Positions 8,384-22,738 of a stretch of DNA of 32,259 bases are shown one piece after another. The DNA is from Streptomyces mesophilus. Lineage in GTDB: Bacteria > Actinomycetota > Actinomycetes > Streptomycetales > Streptomycetaceae. The first letter of the stretch is position 1; each line of letters begins with the position of its first letter. Made by a program: the position numbers and the translations under genes. Under the pieces are notes generated by a model, which saw nothing but the letters and a program-made list of their open reading frames with translations, was not told where the DNA came from and ran no database searches. The stretch spans positions 1 to 32,259 of the forward strand of contig NZ_JAAKZW010000079.1 in NCBI RefSeq assembly GCF_011044995.1, given 5' to 3'.

Positions 8384-9766
8384 ATGACCCGCAGCAGATC
8401 CCTCATCGCCACACTTGTCGTGGGCGCGTCACTCGTGGGCGCGTCACTCTTCATGCCGACCGCCCAGGCCGCGCCGCCCGGCGACAAGGACGTCACCGCC
8501 GTCCTCTTCGAGTGGCGCTTCGGCTCCGTCGCCCGTGAGTGCACGGACAGGCTCGGACCCGCCGGATACGGATACGTCCAGGTCTCCCCGCCGCAGGAGC
8601 ACATCCAGGGCGGCCAGTGGTGGACCTCGTACCAGCCCGTCAGCTACAAGATCGCCGGACGGCTCGGCGACCGGGCCGCCTTCAAGAACATGGTCGACAC
8701 CTGCCACGCGGCGGGCGTCAAGGTCGTCGCCGACGCGGTGATCAACCACATGGCGGCCGGTGACGGCACGGGCACGGGCGGCACGAGCTACACCAAGTAC
8801 GCCTACCCGGAGCTCTATTCGGGCGCCGACATGGACGACTGCCGCTCGCACATCAACAACTACGGCGACCGCGGCAACGTCCAGAACTGCGAGCTCGTCG
8901 GCCTCGCCGATCTGGACACCGGCGAGGAGTACGTGCGCGGCCGGATCGCCGCGTATCTCAACGACCTGCTCTCGCTCGGCGTCGACGGCTTCCGTGTCGA
9001 CGCGGCCAAGCACATGCCGGCCGGTGACCTCGCGAACATCAAGTCGCGGCTCAGCAACCCCGGTGTGTACTGGAAGCAGGAAGCGATCCACGGCGCCGGT
9101 GAGGCGGTCTCGCCGAGCGAGTACCTCGGCAACGGCGACGTCCAGGAGTTCCGGTACGCCCGCGACCTCAAGCGGGTCTTCCAGAACGAGAACCTCGCCT
9201 ACCTGAAGAACTACGGCGAGGGCTGGGGCTACATGGAGTCCGGCAAGTCCGCCGTCTTCGTCGACAACCACGACACCGAGCGCGGCGGCGACACCCTCAG
9301 CTACAGGAACGGCGCCGACTACACCCTCGCCAACATCTTCATGCTCGCCTGGCCCTACGGCTCCCCGGACGTCCACTCCGGCTACGAGTACACCGACCGG
9401 GATGCCGGGCCGCCCAACGGCGGGACGGTGAACGCCTGTTGGCAGGACGGCTGGAAGTGCCAGCACGCCTGGCCTGAGATCGAGTCGATGGTCGCCCTGC
9501 GCAACACCGCACGCGGCCAGTCCGTCACCAACTGGTGGGACGACGGCGGCGACCGGATCGCGTTCGGCCGTGGCACCAAGGCGTACGTGGCGATCAACCA
9601 CGAGTCCGCCGGGCTCACGCGCACCTTCCAGACCTCGCTGCCGGCCGGTGACTACTGCGATGTGCAGAGCGACCGGACGGTCAGCGTGAACGGGTCAGGC
9701 CAGTTCACGGCCACGCTCCCCGCACAGACGGCCCTCGCACTGCACATCAACGCCCGCAGCTGCTGA
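8384..9766 (+). CDS. aml: Secreted alpha-amylase
   Basis: This 460-residue GH13 alpha-amylase has a Sec-type signal peptide, probably cleaved after TAQA near residue 29. Visible family regions are VVADAVINHM, GVDGFRVDAAKH (nucleophile Asp206), KQEAI (acid/base Glu233) and VDNHDTERGG (Asp297), followed by a C-terminal beta domain ending ALALHINARSC. There is no starch-binding CBM20 domain, unlike the longer Streptomyces amylases. ATG 8384 follows GGAGGA closely. It makes maltodextrins outside the cell for the MalEFG importer. A hairpin precedes it and another follows it, so it is probably its own transcription unit. A perfect 15-bp tandem repeat encodes VGASL twice in the signal peptide. Confidence 0.94.
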   Translation: MTRSRSLIATLVVGASLVGASLFMPTAQAAPPGDKDVTAVLFEWRFGSVARECTDRLGPAGYGYVQVSPPQEHIQGGQWWTSYQPVSYKIAGRLGDRAAFKNMVDTCHAAGVKVVADAVINHMAAGDGTGTGGTSYTKYAYPELYSGADMDDCRSHINNYGDRGNVQNCELVGLADLDTGEEYVRGRIAAYLNDLLSLGVDGFRVDAAKHMPAGDLANIKSRLSNPGVYWKQEAIHGAGEAVSPSEYLGNGDVQEFRYARDLKRVFQNENLAYLKNYGEGWGYMESGKSAVFVDNHDTERGGDTLSYRNGADYTLANIFMLAWPYGSPDVHSGYEYTDRDAGPPNGGTVNACWQDGWKCQHAWPEIESMVALRNTARGQSVTNWWDDGGDRIAFGRGTKAYVAINHESAGLTRTFQTSLPAGDYCDVQSDRTVSVNGSGQFTATLPAQTALALHINARSC

Positions 9767-9783
9767 CCCGTCTCCCCTTACCG

Positions 9784-9828
9784 CCGCCCTGCGCCCAGCC
9801 CATCCTGCCCCGCGGCCGCGCAGGGCGG
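9784..9828 (+). terminator. Terminator after the amylase gene
   Basis: CCGCCCTGCGC at 9784-9794 pairs perfectly with 9818-9828 (11 bp, 23-nt loop), 17 bp after the amylase stop. It should separate the amylase and pullulanase transcripts. The remaining 87 bp before the next start must then hold the pullulanase promoter. I see no CTTGCAAG site there. Confidence 0.6.
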
Positions 9829-9915
9829 CACCTCACCGCCACTTCCGCGGCACCCATCCGCCACGTCCGTGGCACCACCTTCCCGTACTGCTTTCGGATC
9901 GAAGGAGACCTCGTC

Positions 9916-15210
<5,295 letters not shown>

Positions 15211-15225
15211 GAGGAGCGCTAACTT

Positions 15226-15264
15226 GGGGGCGCGGGCCACCCACCGACGCCGGCCCGCGCCCCC
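15226..15264 (+). terminator. Very strong hairpin between pulA and the PP2C gene
   Basis: GGGGGCGCGGGCC at 15226-15238 pairs perfectly with 15252-15264 (13 bp, 13-nt loop), starting 15 bp after the pulA stop. It is an obvious terminator candidate. It ends only 19 nt before the next ATG, leaving no room for a normal promoter behind it. It may therefore lie in the leader of the downstream mRNA. Confidence 0.65.
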
Positions 15265-15283
15265 ACCCCCGGAAGGGGGATGC

Positions 15284-16933
15284 ATGAACCAGACGGAAGG
15301 CAGCCCGGAACCCGCAGAGGACACGACCGTCCTCGTCGTCGACGACGCACCGGCCAGCCGGTACGCCATAGGAGCCGTCCTGCGCAGGGCCGGCCACCAA
15401 GTGGTGCCCGCGGCCAGCGCCGGCGAGGCACTGATCGAGCTGGACACGCGGCAGCGCGCGGGCGCCCTGCCGGACGTGGCCCTCGTCGACATCGGGTTGC
15501 CGGACATGAGCGGATACGACCTGTGCCGCCGTATCAAAGAAGTCCCCCTCACCGCCGGTATCCCGGTGGTGCACTTCTCGGCCAAACCCGTGGGACCCGG
15601 GGACCGCACCCGGGGCCTGGACGCGGGCGCCGACGCCTACTTCACGGTGCCCGCCGAACCGGAGGAGATCCAGGCCGTCGTACGGGCCGCCGTGCGCGGC
15701 GCACGGTTCCGTACCACCGCCGAGGCCAAGGCCGGCCGGCTCTCGCTGCTCGCCGAGGCCGTGCTCGCCGTACAGGCCGCGCGCTGCCCGCAGGAACTGG
15801 CCACCGCCGCGGCGGCCGGGGCGGCCCGGATCAGCGGAGGTCCCGCGGTGGCTTTCGTATCGGGACCTGACGGCGAACTGATGGTCGGCACCTCACGCCG
15901 GCGGGCCTCCACCGCGCTGCCCGACACGAGCGCCGCGGAAGAAGTGGTGCGGCTCAGCGAGCGGCTGATGGCGGGCCGTTCGGGGGTGCAGTCCACCGTC
16001 GTGCCCAGCCCGATGTGGCCGCCCGGCTACTTCCGCGCGGGCCAGTCCGAGTCGGCCCGTCTGATGGTGGCCTGCGGCAGCGACACCCGCCCACCGGTGT
16101 GCGTGGCCGTGCCGACCTACGCGGTCGGGGCCGGCGGTGCGGGCGACGAGAGCGGTCGGCTGCTCGGCCGCCTCGTGCACGCGGCCGCGCTCGCCGCCGA
16201 ACCGCTGCTCATGTACGAGGTCGAGCGGAATATCGCGCTCACCCTCCAGCACAGCTTCCTGCCGAAACGGCTGCCCGAGATGCCGGGCACCGATGTGATG
16301 GTGCGCTACGTACCGGCCTCACGGCACACCGAGATCGGCGGTGACTTCTATGCGGCGATCGCGACCCCCGACGGGGTCCTCGTCGGGGTGGGCGATGTCG
16401 TCGGGCACTCCCTCGACGCGGCCACCGTGATGGTCGAGATCCGCCATGCGCTGCGGGCCTACTGCGTCGACGAGAGCGACCCCCGGGTGCTCGTCGAACG
16501 GCTCGACCGGATGCTGCAGCGCTACCACCCGCAGGCCACGGCCACGGTCTGCCTCGCCCTGATCGAACCCGCCACCGGCCGCACCCGGATCGCCAACGCC
16601 GGCCATATCCCGCCCCTGATCATCGGGGACGGTGACGCCCGCTACTGCGGGGCGAGCGGGCCGCTGCTCGGGGTCGGGCTCGACCACCCGGAGCCCACCG
16701 AGCTCAAAATCACCAAGGACGAGCGGCTGTTGATGGTGACGGACGGTCTGATCGAGACCCGCGGCATCGACCTCGGCGTCTCCATGGAGCACCTCCGCCA
16801 GGTCACCGCCGAAGCGTCCGCCGACCTCGGGGCGCTGTGCGACACCCTGCTCAGCTGCTTCGGGCACGAAAGGGCGGACGACATCGCGCTGCTGGCGCTG
16901 CGGCTGACGGAAGAGCCGGGGAGCCCGGCATGA
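15284..16933 (+). CDS. Response regulator-GAF-PP2C phosphatase fusion (RsbU-like)
   Basis: This 549-residue soluble protein has a receiver domain (about 14-135), a GAF-like middle and a SpoIIE/PP2C phosphatase domain (about 320-545). Metal-ligand aspartates are all visible: Asp354 (GGDFY), Asp371 (GDVVGHS), Asp487 (TDGLIE) and Asp533 (ADDIALL). It should dephosphorylate a serine on an anti-sigma-factor antagonist. The receiver keeps Asp20, Asp21, Asp69 and Ser99 but has Val122 where the conserved lysine is expected, so phosphorylation signalling may be altered. No partner switch gene is nearby. ATG 15284 has a good GGAAGGGGGA ribosome site; an in-frame TTG at 15224 behind GAGGAG is an alternative that would add 20 residues. 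Confidence 0.87.
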   Translation: MNQTEGSPEPAEDTTVLVVDDAPASRYAIGAVLRRAGHQVVPAASAGEALIELDTRQRAGALPDVALVDIGLPDMSGYDLCRRIKEVPLTAGIPVVHFSAKPVGPGDRTRGLDAGADAYFTVPAEPEEIQAVVRAAVRGARFRTTAEAKAGRLSLLAEAVLAVQAARCPQELATAAAAGAARISGGPAVAFVSGPDGELMVGTSRRRASTALPDTSAAEEVVRLSERLMAGRSGVQSTVVPSPMWPPGYFRAGQSESARLMVACGSDTRPPVCVAVPTYAVGAGGAGDESGRLLGRLVHAAALAAEPLLMYEVERNIALTLQHSFLPKRLPEMPGTDVMVRYVPASRHTEIGGDFYAAIATPDGVLVGVGDVVGHSLDAATVMVEIRHALRAYCVDESDPRVLVERLDRMLQRYHPQATATVCLALIEPATGRTRIANAGHIPPLIIGDGDARYCGASGPLLGVGLDHPEPTELKITKDERLLMVTDGLIETRGIDLGVSMEHLRQVTAEASADLGALCDTLLSCFGHERADDIALLALRLTEEPGSPA

Positions 16934-16948
16934 TCCACAAGGCAGGCC

Positions 16949-17467
16949 CTAGGAAAGCCGCCGCTCCATGAGCGTCACCCCGTACTTGCTGCCGCCCGCG
17001 CCCTCCTTGAACGGCTGCTCGCCCACGACCGTGTACCCGGCGCGCTCGTAATACGTCCGCAGCCGCGGGTTCGAGGACACACAGTCCAGGCGGCACAGAG
17101 CACGGCCCTGCGCGGCGACCCGCTGCTCGGCGTGGGTGAGCAGTGCGCGACCGGTACCGGCCGGGGCGCCACGTTCCGTCATCAGACGGTGGACGTACCC
17201 GGCGACCGGCGGCTGCTCGCCCCAGGCCGGTTCGTCCTCCCACCACAGTTCGTACGCGCCGGCCACCTCGCCCCGCGCGTACGCGATCCAGACCTCGCCC
17301 TCCTTGATCCGCAGCCGGAAGTGGTCCTCGCTCTTCTCGCCCGGCTTCCACTGGTCGATCCCGCTCTCCTGCATCCAGCGGGCGGCGCCGTCGTACAGGC
17401 CGACGAGGGTGGCGGGATCGGCGGGGTCATCGGTGGCCTGGCGGAACTCCAGGTGGGGCGTGATCAT
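16949..17467 (-). CDS. GNAT-family N-acetyltransferase
   Basis: This 172-residue GNAT acetyltransferase uses acetyl-CoA on an unknown amine. The acetyl-CoA loop is in RGAPAGTGRALLTHAEQR, after YVHRLMTE on beta strand 4, and the C-terminal SNPRLRTYYERAGYTVVG is the usual GNAT ending. Some aminoglycoside and small-molecule acetylases look similar, but nothing identifies the substrate. ATG 17467 gives the expected length; longer in-frame extensions upstream cross the neighbouring divergent gene. It converges on the PP2C gene with 15 bp between stops and is divergent from the tautomerase gene across 90 bp. Confidence 0.85.
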   Translation of the reverse strand: MITPHLEFRQATDDPADPATLVGLYDGAARWMQESGIDQWKPGEKSEDHFRLRIKEGEVWIAYARGEVAGAYELWWEDEPAWGEQPPVAGYVHRLMTERGAPAGTGRALLTHAEQRVAAQGRALCRLDCVSSNPRLRTYYERAGYTVVGEQPFKEGAGGSKYGVTLMERRLS

Positions 17468-17490
17468 GTGCTCAGTATGCAGACGGCTCC

Positions 17491-17518
17491 GTGACACCGA
17501 AGCGGGCGGTCGTAGGCT
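17491..17518 (+). promoter_or_regulatory. Candidate promoter of the tautomerase gene
   Basis: GTGACA at 17491-17496 and TAGGCT at 17513-17518 are separated by 16 bp, resembling the main vegetative Streptomyces promoter. Transcription would start near 17525, giving a leader of about 33 nt. Confidence 0.35.
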
Positions 17519-17557
17519 CGAGGGGCCAGCACCCGCGAGCGAACCCGGAGCGCGCCC

Positions 17558-17905
17558 ATGCCCCAGATCACCGTCGACCACCCCGCCCACTTCTCCGCCT
17601 CCTTCGACCGGCGCGGCTTCGCGCTCGCGCTGCACCCGGTCGTCGTGGAGATCGCGGGTGCCAAGCTCCCCGCCTGCAAGACCCGCTTCCGCACCACCGA
17701 GGACAACGTGATCGGCGACGAGACGGACGGCCCCGGCATCCTGGCCATCGAGATCGCCCTGCTCGCCGGCCGCACCGACGAGGTCAAGAAGCAGCTGGCG
17801 ACGGCGGTCGCCGAGCTCGCGGGCAAGTACGCGGTGGGCACACCCGTCGCGGGCCATGTGTCCGTCGAGGTACGGGACCTGGACGCGTCCTACTCGAAGG
17901 CCTGA
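17558..17905 (+). CDS. 5-carboxymethyl-2-hydroxymuconate isomerase-like tautomerase
   Basis: This 115-residue protein resembles the CHMI (HpaF) branch of the tautomerase superfamily. It begins MPQITVDH, and Pro2, exposed after removal of the initiator methionine, is the expected catalytic base. Family members convert 5-carboxymethyl-2-hydroxymuconate in homoprotocatechuate breakdown, but no other genes of that pathway are here, so the true substrate is open. Its stop codon (17903-17905) directly abuts the stop of the convergent TetR gene with no spacer. Confidence 0.75.
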   Translation: MPQITVDHPAHFSASFDRRGFALALHPVVVEIAGAKLPACKTRFRTTEDNVIGDETDGPGILAIEIALLAGRTDEVKKQLATAVAELAGKYAVGTPVAGHVSVEVRDLDASYSKA

Positions 17906-18622
17906 CTACTGGCGGGGCGCCAGCGCCACCAGCCGGCCGACCAGCTCGCCGAACGGTCCGTCCGCCGGCTCGTCGGCCAGGATGCGCGTCAGGATCGCCG
18001 CCATCTCCGCGTCGTACGCGGCGCTCACCGCGGTGAGCGCCGCGAAGTCGTGCACCAGCTGAAGCTCCAGCTCGGCGCGCGGGATCCGCCGCCCGTCCAG
18101 CCAGATCAGCGCCGTCGACTCGGCGAGCGAGACCCAGGAGCGGATGACGAGTTCGAGCCGCGCGGGCGGCGCGGTGATCCCCAGGTGCCACACGATCTGC
18201 TCGTACGCGGCCTGGCGCACCGAATCGATCAGGGCGTTGGCCGCGGAGGCGGCCTCACCGCCGAGCGTGCCGGAGACGGCGGGACCGCCGCGCATCAGCG
18301 CCGAGAACCCGGGCCCGTGCTCGTCCACGAAGTCGAAGAAACGGCCCATCACCCGCAGCAGCCGCGCACCGAGCGGCCCTTCGCGCGGTTCGACGAACCG
18401 GGTCGCCAGATCCTCGGCGGCCCGCTTCAGAGCCGCCTCGTAGAGGCTGAGCTTGCCGGGGAAATAGTGGTAGACGAGCGGCCGTGAGATCCCCGCGGCC
18501 GCCGCTATCTCGTCGATGGAGACCTCGTCGGGGGAGCGGTGGCTGAACAGCTCGAGGGCCACGCCGATGAGTTGCTGCCGCCGCTCCTCGACAGCCATCC
18601 TGCGGCGCACCCCGGTCGTCAT
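17906..18622 (-). CDS. TetR-family regulator of the di-iron/reductase operon
   Basis: This 238-residue regulator has an N-terminal TetR helix-turn-helix at about residues 34-60 (VSIDEIAAAAGISRPLVYHYFPGK) and a helical ligand domain. It lies 34 bp behind the reductase gene in the same direction and is probably the third gene of that operon. It is a likely local repressor that senses a substrate of the di-iron enzyme, perhaps a lipid-like molecule; that ligand is inference. A partial palindrome at 20672-20683, over the operon promoter, is its candidate operator. ATG 18622 has no clear ribosome site. Confidence 0.85.
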   Translation of the reverse strand: MTTGVRRRMAVEERRQQLIGVALELFSHRSPDEVSIDEIAAAAGISRPLVYHYFPGKLSLYEAALKRAAEDLATRFVEPREGPLGARLLRVMGRFFDFVDEHGPGFSALMRGGPAVSGTLGGEAASAANALIDSVRQAAYEQIVWHLGITAPPARLELVIRSWVSLAESTALIWLDGRRIPRAELELQLVHDFAALTAVSAAYDAEMAAILTRILADEPADGPFGELVGRLVALAPRQ

Positions 18623-18656
18623 ACGAACACTCTAACGGGCATGTGGGTCCGCCCCT

Positions 18657-19721
18657 TCAGAGGTCGAGCACCAGCCGCCCGCCCCTGGCCCGCGAGACGC
18701 AGATCAGCATCGAGCCGTCGCGCTCACCGTCGGTGAGCAGCTCGTCGCGGTGGTCGATCTCCCCGGCCAGGACCCGCTGTTGACAGGTTCCGCAGAAGCC
18801 CTGCTCGCAGGAGTACGCGGTGTCGGGCAGCTCCTTGCGTACGGCGGCCAGGACGCTCTCGTCGGCGGCCACGGTCACCGTCCGTCCGCTGCGCCGCAGT
18901 TCGACCTCGAAGACCTCCTCGCCTTCGGCGGGTGCGGCCGCCGTGAACCGCTCCAGATGCAGCGTGCAGCCGGCCGGCAGCACCTCGGCCACCGCGTCCA
19001 TCAGGGGCTCGGGCCCGCAGCAGTAGACGGCCGCCGCCTGCGGGACGTCCGCGAACAGGGCCCCCAGATCCGGCAGTCCGGCCTCGTCCTCGGCCACCAC
19101 GGTGAGCCGCCCGGGTCCGGCGATCTTCTCGACCTCGTCCAGGAAGGGCATCGAGGCCTTGCCGCGCCCGCAGTACAGCACCCGCCAGTCCGCGCCGGAG
19201 GCTTCGGCGGCCCGCAGCATCGGCAGGATCGGCGTGATCCCGATACCGCCCGCGACGAAGACGTACGCGTGCGAGGACTTCAGCGCGAAACGGTTCCGCG
19301 GCCCGCGCACCCGCAGCCGCATCCCCTCCCGCAGCTCCTCGTGCACCTCGCGCGAACCGCCCCGGCCGCCGCTGTCCGCCGGGACGAGACGGGTCGCGAG
19401 GGTGTACGCGGAGGTGTCGGCCGGGTCGCCGCACAGCGAGTACTGCCGCACCAGGCCCGACGGCAGCGTCAGCTCCAGATGTGCTCCGGGCTCCCAGGCG
19501 GGCAACTCCCGTCCGGTCAGGCTCAGTTGTACGACGCCGTCGGCGATCTCCTCGCGCCGGGCCAGCGTCAGCGTCAGGGCCCGGGCGCGCGGCCGGCCCG
19601 AGGTCGGCACCGGCAGGGCGGGCAGCGGCCACAGCGGGGAGTGCTCGATCCGGCGGCGCAGGGCGCGGCGGGTCAGCAGGGCGGCGCCGGCCAGTGCGGC
19701 GACGGTATGCAGACGGGGCAT
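18657..19721 (-). CDS. Flavin and [2Fe-2S] oxidoreductase (ferredoxin reductase-type)
   Basis: This 354-residue electron-transfer protein has a flavin domain (RQYSL at 92-96), an NAD(P)H-binding domain (GGIGITP at 158-164, CCGPEPLMD near 234) and a C-terminal plant-type [2Fe-2S] ferredoxin domain with Cys305, Cys310, Cys313 and Cys341. The order matches the phthalate dioxygenase reductase/VanB type. A short hydrophobic N-terminus (VAALAGAALL) could touch the membrane. It starts one base after the di-iron gene's stop, so the two are translated together and it probably supplies electrons to that protein. The frame is open further upstream, but ATG 19721 is the only start that fits the family. 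Confidence 0.88.
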   Translation of the reverse strand: MPRLHTVAALAGAALLTRRALRRRIEHSPLWPLPALPVPTSGRPRARALTLTLARREEIADGVVQLSLTGRELPAWEPGAHLELTLPSGLVRQYSLCGDPADTSAYTLATRLVPADSGGRGGSREVHEELREGMRLRVRGPRNRFALKSSHAYVFVAGGIGITPILPMLRAAEASGADWRVLYCGRGKASMPFLDEVEKIAGPGRLTVVAEDEAGLPDLGALFADVPQAAAVYCCGPEPLMDAVAEVLPAGCTLHLERFTAAAPAEGEEVFEVELRRSGRTVTVAADESVLAAVRKELPDTAYSCEQGFCGTCQQRVLAGEIDHRDELLTDGERDGSMLICVSRARGGRLVLDL

Positions 19722-19722
19722 C

Positions 19723-20661
19723 TCAGGCGGCGCCCTTCGGGAGGGGGCTCGTCGCGCGGGCTTCCGCCGCGAGGGCCGCGAGCGCCGCCGGTGACGAGGC
19801 CAGATACGCGACCGCCTGCTCAGTGGAGCCCTCCTGGGAGGGGTGGTAGCCGCGGTCGAGATAGCGCGGGATGGAGCGCGCCATCGCCCCCGCCGTCGGC
19901 AGCATCCCCTGCCGCCCTTTCGCGAGGAACTCCCGCCAGCTCGCCCGCCCGTCCTCCAGGGTCGGATCGTTGGCCATGAAGAAGCGGGCGCCGCGCTGCC
20001 ACAGGAAGACAAGGGCGGAGAACGCGGTGGCCCAGGTGCGTACCCGGCGGCTGTAGGAGCCGTCCACGTGCAGGAAGAGCTCGAAGGCCACCGAGCGGTG
20101 CTCGACCTCTTCGGCGCCGTGCCAGCGAAGGAGGTCCAGCATCGTCGGGTCGGCGCCCTTGCGGTCCAGGCTGTCGGCGTTGAGCACCCAGTCGCCGAGG
20201 AACGCGGTGTAGTGCTCGATCGCGGCGATCAGCGCGACCCGCTCGTACAGCCACCATTTGCGGGCCCGGCCCGGCGGCAGCGTCCGGTCGCCGAGCAGCT
20301 TCTCGAAGAGCCAGTCGACCTGGGCGAGATACGGCGCCGGGTCGAGGCCCAGTTCCTTGAGATGCGGAAGCACCTCGTCATGGGCCTGGGCGTGCATCGC
20401 CTCCTGGCCGATGAACCCGATCACGTCCTCGCGCAGTCGGTCGTCCTCGATGTACGGCAGGACCTGCTTGTAGACATGCACGAACCAGCGCTCACCCGCG
20501 GGAAGCAGCAGATGCAGCACATTGATCGTGTGCGTGGTGAACGGGTCGCCGGGTATCCAGTGCAGCGGCGTCTCCTCCCAGGCGAAGGAGACCTTGCGTG
20601 CCTTGAGCGCAATGTGTTCCGACGTGACGGGTTTCGGCAGCCGGGCCTGCGTATTAGACAT
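19723..20661 (-). CDS. Ferritin-like di-iron protein (PF10118 metal-dependent hydrolase family)
   Basis: This 312-residue protein belongs to the family generally called predicted metal-dependent hydrolase. The sequence shows a four-helix di-iron carboxylate pattern: Glu57 (GERWF), Glu87-x-x-His90 (QEAMH), Glu149 (IEHY) and Glu185-x-x-His188 (EEVEH). That E, ExxH, E, ExxH order is the ligand set of bacterial di-iron oxygenases and desaturases. Co-translation with a [2Fe-2S] flavin reductase fits an oxygenase or hydroxylase better than a hydrolase. The substrate is unknown. ATG 20661 has no ribosome site and sits where transcription would begin, suggesting a leaderless mRNA. Confidence 0.85.
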   Translation of the reverse strand: MSNTQARLPKPVTSEHIALKARKVSFAWEETPLHWIPGDPFTTHTINVLHLLLPAGERWFVHVYKQVLPYIEDDRLREDVIGFIGQEAMHAQAHDEVLPHLKELGLDPAPYLAQVDWLFEKLLGDRTLPPGRARKWWLYERVALIAAIEHYTAFLGDWVLNADSLDRKGADPTMLDLLRWHGAEEVEHRSVAFELFLHVDGSYSRRVRTWATAFSALVFLWQRGARFFMANDPTLEDGRASWREFLAKGRQGMLPTAGAMARSIPRYLDRGYHPSQEGSTEQAVAYLASSPAALAALAAEARATSPLPKGAA

Positions 20662-20667
20662 GGCGTC

Positions 20668-20695
20668 AATGTACTGGCGGGTAAGGAATGCGCAA
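20668..20695 (-). promoter_or_regulatory. Candidate leaderless promoter with TetR-type operator
   Basis: On the minus strand, TTGCGC (20690-20695) and TACATT (20668-20673) are 16 bp apart. The expected start of transcription falls at about the A of the ATG at 20661. Overlapping the -10 box is TACTGGCGGGTA (20672-20683), a partial palindrome with TAC/GTA arms, typical in form of a TetR operator. Confidence 0.42.
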
Positions 20696-20725
20696 CACCC
20701 TTGTGCGGGCAGGAGTTGGCGGGGG

Positions 20726-22672
20726 TCAGCGCAGGGCGCTCACCTTGTCGCCGTTCTCGAGCCGCCCGTCGAGCTCTGCGCGGGCGCCCTCCTTGGCGCG
20801 CACGGAGAGGGTGTTGCCGCGCGCGGAGGCCGTGACACCGCCCGAGGTGGCGATGGAGTCGACCTGGCGGCTGCCGCCGGCGAGCAGATACCAGCTGCCG
20901 GCGCGGGACTTCCACATGACTCCGGCGAGCACCTTCGGGTCGCGCGGGCCGCAGGCCGGTGCGTCCTCGGCCTTGGCGGCGATGGCGCCGACGGGCTTGC
21001 CCGGTGCCTGGAACTGGGCGAGCGTACGGCTGCCCGCGCCGCGCCAGGTCTCGGCGCGGGTGCAGACCCAGTGCGCGGTGCCGTTGTTCTCGGGCAGGGG
21101 CTGGGAGGCGTACGCCCAGGAGTTGACGGCCCGGACGCCGTGCGCGCGTACGGCGGGCAGCAGACAGGCGGTGCGGGCCCAGCTCTCGCGGGCGGCGCTG
21201 CCGGAGACCTCGCGCGGCGCCTCGGGGCGGCCCGAGGTGAGGTGGGCCGGAGTGAGCTCGCCGAGGTCGGTGACGGTGCGGGTGGTGGCGGTGTCGCTCA
21301 CCTCCAGGGCGTTCCAGGACGTGCAGTCGCGGGCCTCGGCGGGGCTGGTGACCGGGTCCGTCACGCCGTCGTCGCTGCGGCCGAGCGCGCGCGCCTCCGC
21401 GGCCGGATCGAGGAGGTCGCGGACCGCAACGCCTTGTACCCAAGGGGCGGTCAGATAGCGGACGTTGCCGTCCGTGCGGCCCACGACGAGGGCGCTCGCG
21501 GTGGGCGCTCCCGCGCCGTCCACGCGCGCGAAGTCCAGGGCGGCGCCGCTCGTGCCCTCCTTGGGCTCGGCATAGCGCGCGATCCGCAGCCCGTCGTAGA
21601 GGAGTACGACCCGGGCCTGGTCGACCTCGCCCGCGTAAAGGAGCTGGGCCGGTCCCGGCGGCGCGCCCGCCGGCGTGCCGGGGGTCGCCGAGACCTGCAC
21701 GGCCTCACCGGGCCGCGCCCACACGGCGAGCGCTCGGCGCAGCAGCTCCTTGTCGCCGGTGAGCGAACCGCGCGCGGGCCAGACGGAGAAGTCGGTACGT
21801 GCCGAGCGCTTCCATGCGTCGGCTGCCGCGGCCGTCAACTGGTCCGGATCAAGGGCGGCTTCGGCCGCCGGATTCTTCGCGTACGAGGGTGCCGCGGCGC
21901 CGTCGGGCCCCCACCCGTCCCCGGGCAGCCCGAGCAGCGCACCGCAGACCACCACGGCGGCGGTGGCGACCAGGGCGGCCTTGGTGTGCTGGCGGCGGCG
22001 CATCAGATCCGTGGGCCGTGCCTGGAGCGAGCACGGGTCGAACTCGGGGGAGTCGAGCAGGGCGTACAGCGCTTCCACGCCGTCCGCCTCCGCGAGCGCC
22101 GCATGCGCGTCCTCGACGCCCGCCGCGTCCAGGATCTTGCGTACCTCGGTGTCCGGGAGCCCTTCGAGGCCGCGCAGCACATAGGCGGCGCGGGCCGGTC
22201 CGGAGAGCGCGGAGAGCCGCTGGTCCAGGGCGAGTTCATCGGCGCCGCCCGAACGCGGGAAGAGCCGCAGCCCCCACACCTGCGGCAGCAGCGGCGGGAA
22301 CTGCGCCCGCCTGGGCCAGGCCTTGCGCTTGAGCGGCAGCCCGGCTTCCAGGGCGCTCTTGAGAACCCTCAGCCGTACGTACGCGTATCCAGGGTCGCCG
22401 AGTCGCCCCTGACCGCTGCCGCCGCGCTGCTCGGGGAAGGCGGGGGCGTCGCCGGGGGTGCGGCCCTTGGGCAGGGCGCGCTGCGCGAGGGAATGCGCGG
22501 TCAGGACGCGGCGGTTGCGGCCGAGGCTCGGCGGCAGCACGAGATACCCGAGACGGACGAGCCGCGGGTAGTGCTCGACGATGGCCGCTTCGGCCTGCTC
22601 GACAGCGACGGCGGGAGCGGCCGGTGCGGGGTCCTGGGCGGGGCGGCGGGTGGCGACATCCGGAGAACTCAC
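20726..22672 (-). CDS. Membrane protein with degenerate ECF-sigma-like cytoplasmic domain
   Basis: This protein of about 648 residues has no firm family assignment. The N-terminus (about 30-67, EHYPRLVRLGYLVL) resembles the start of ECF sigma region 2, and residues 151-190 (ALSGPARAAYVLRGLEGLPDTEV) resemble sigma region 4. The promoter-melting part of region 2 is absent and the recognition helix is poor. One membrane helix (about 230-250) then leads to an extracytoplasmic domain of about 400 residues with several cysteines. It may have evolved from a sigma factor fused to its membrane partner. It follows a membrane kinase 66 bp upstream in the same direction. GTG 22672 is my choice; TTG 22681 is possible and neither has a clear ribosome site. 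Confidence 0.7.
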   Translation of the reverse strand: MSSPDVATRRPAQDPAPAAPAVAVEQAEAAIVEHYPRLVRLGYLVLPPSLGRNRRVLTAHSLAQRALPKGRTPGDAPAFPEQRGGSGQGRLGDPGYAYVRLRVLKSALEAGLPLKRKAWPRRAQFPPLLPQVWGLRLFPRSGGADELALDQRLSALSGPARAAYVLRGLEGLPDTEVRKILDAAGVEDAHAALAEADGVEALYALLDSPEFDPCSLQARPTDLMRRRQHTKAALVATAAVVVCGALLGLPGDGWGPDGAAAPSYAKNPAAEAALDPDQLTAAAADAWKRSARTDFSVWPARGSLTGDKELLRRALAVWARPGEAVQVSATPGTPAGAPPGPAQLLYAGEVDQARVVLLYDGLRIARYAEPKEGTSGAALDFARVDGAGAPTASALVVGRTDGNVRYLTAPWVQGVAVRDLLDPAAEARALGRSDDGVTDPVTSPAEARDCTSWNALEVSDTATTRTVTDLGELTPAHLTSGRPEAPREVSGSAARESWARTACLLPAVRAHGVRAVNSWAYASQPLPENNGTAHWVCTRAETWRGAGSRTLAQFQAPGKPVGAIAAKAEDAPACGPRDPKVLAGVMWKSRAGSWYLLAGGSRQVDSIATSGGVTASARGNTLSVRAKEGARAELDGRLENGDKVSALR

Positions 22673-22738
22673 GTTCAGCAAAACGAGCGAATCGTGGGAT
22701 GGTCACTCGAACTCGGGTGCCTGGCGGCGCCGTTGGGT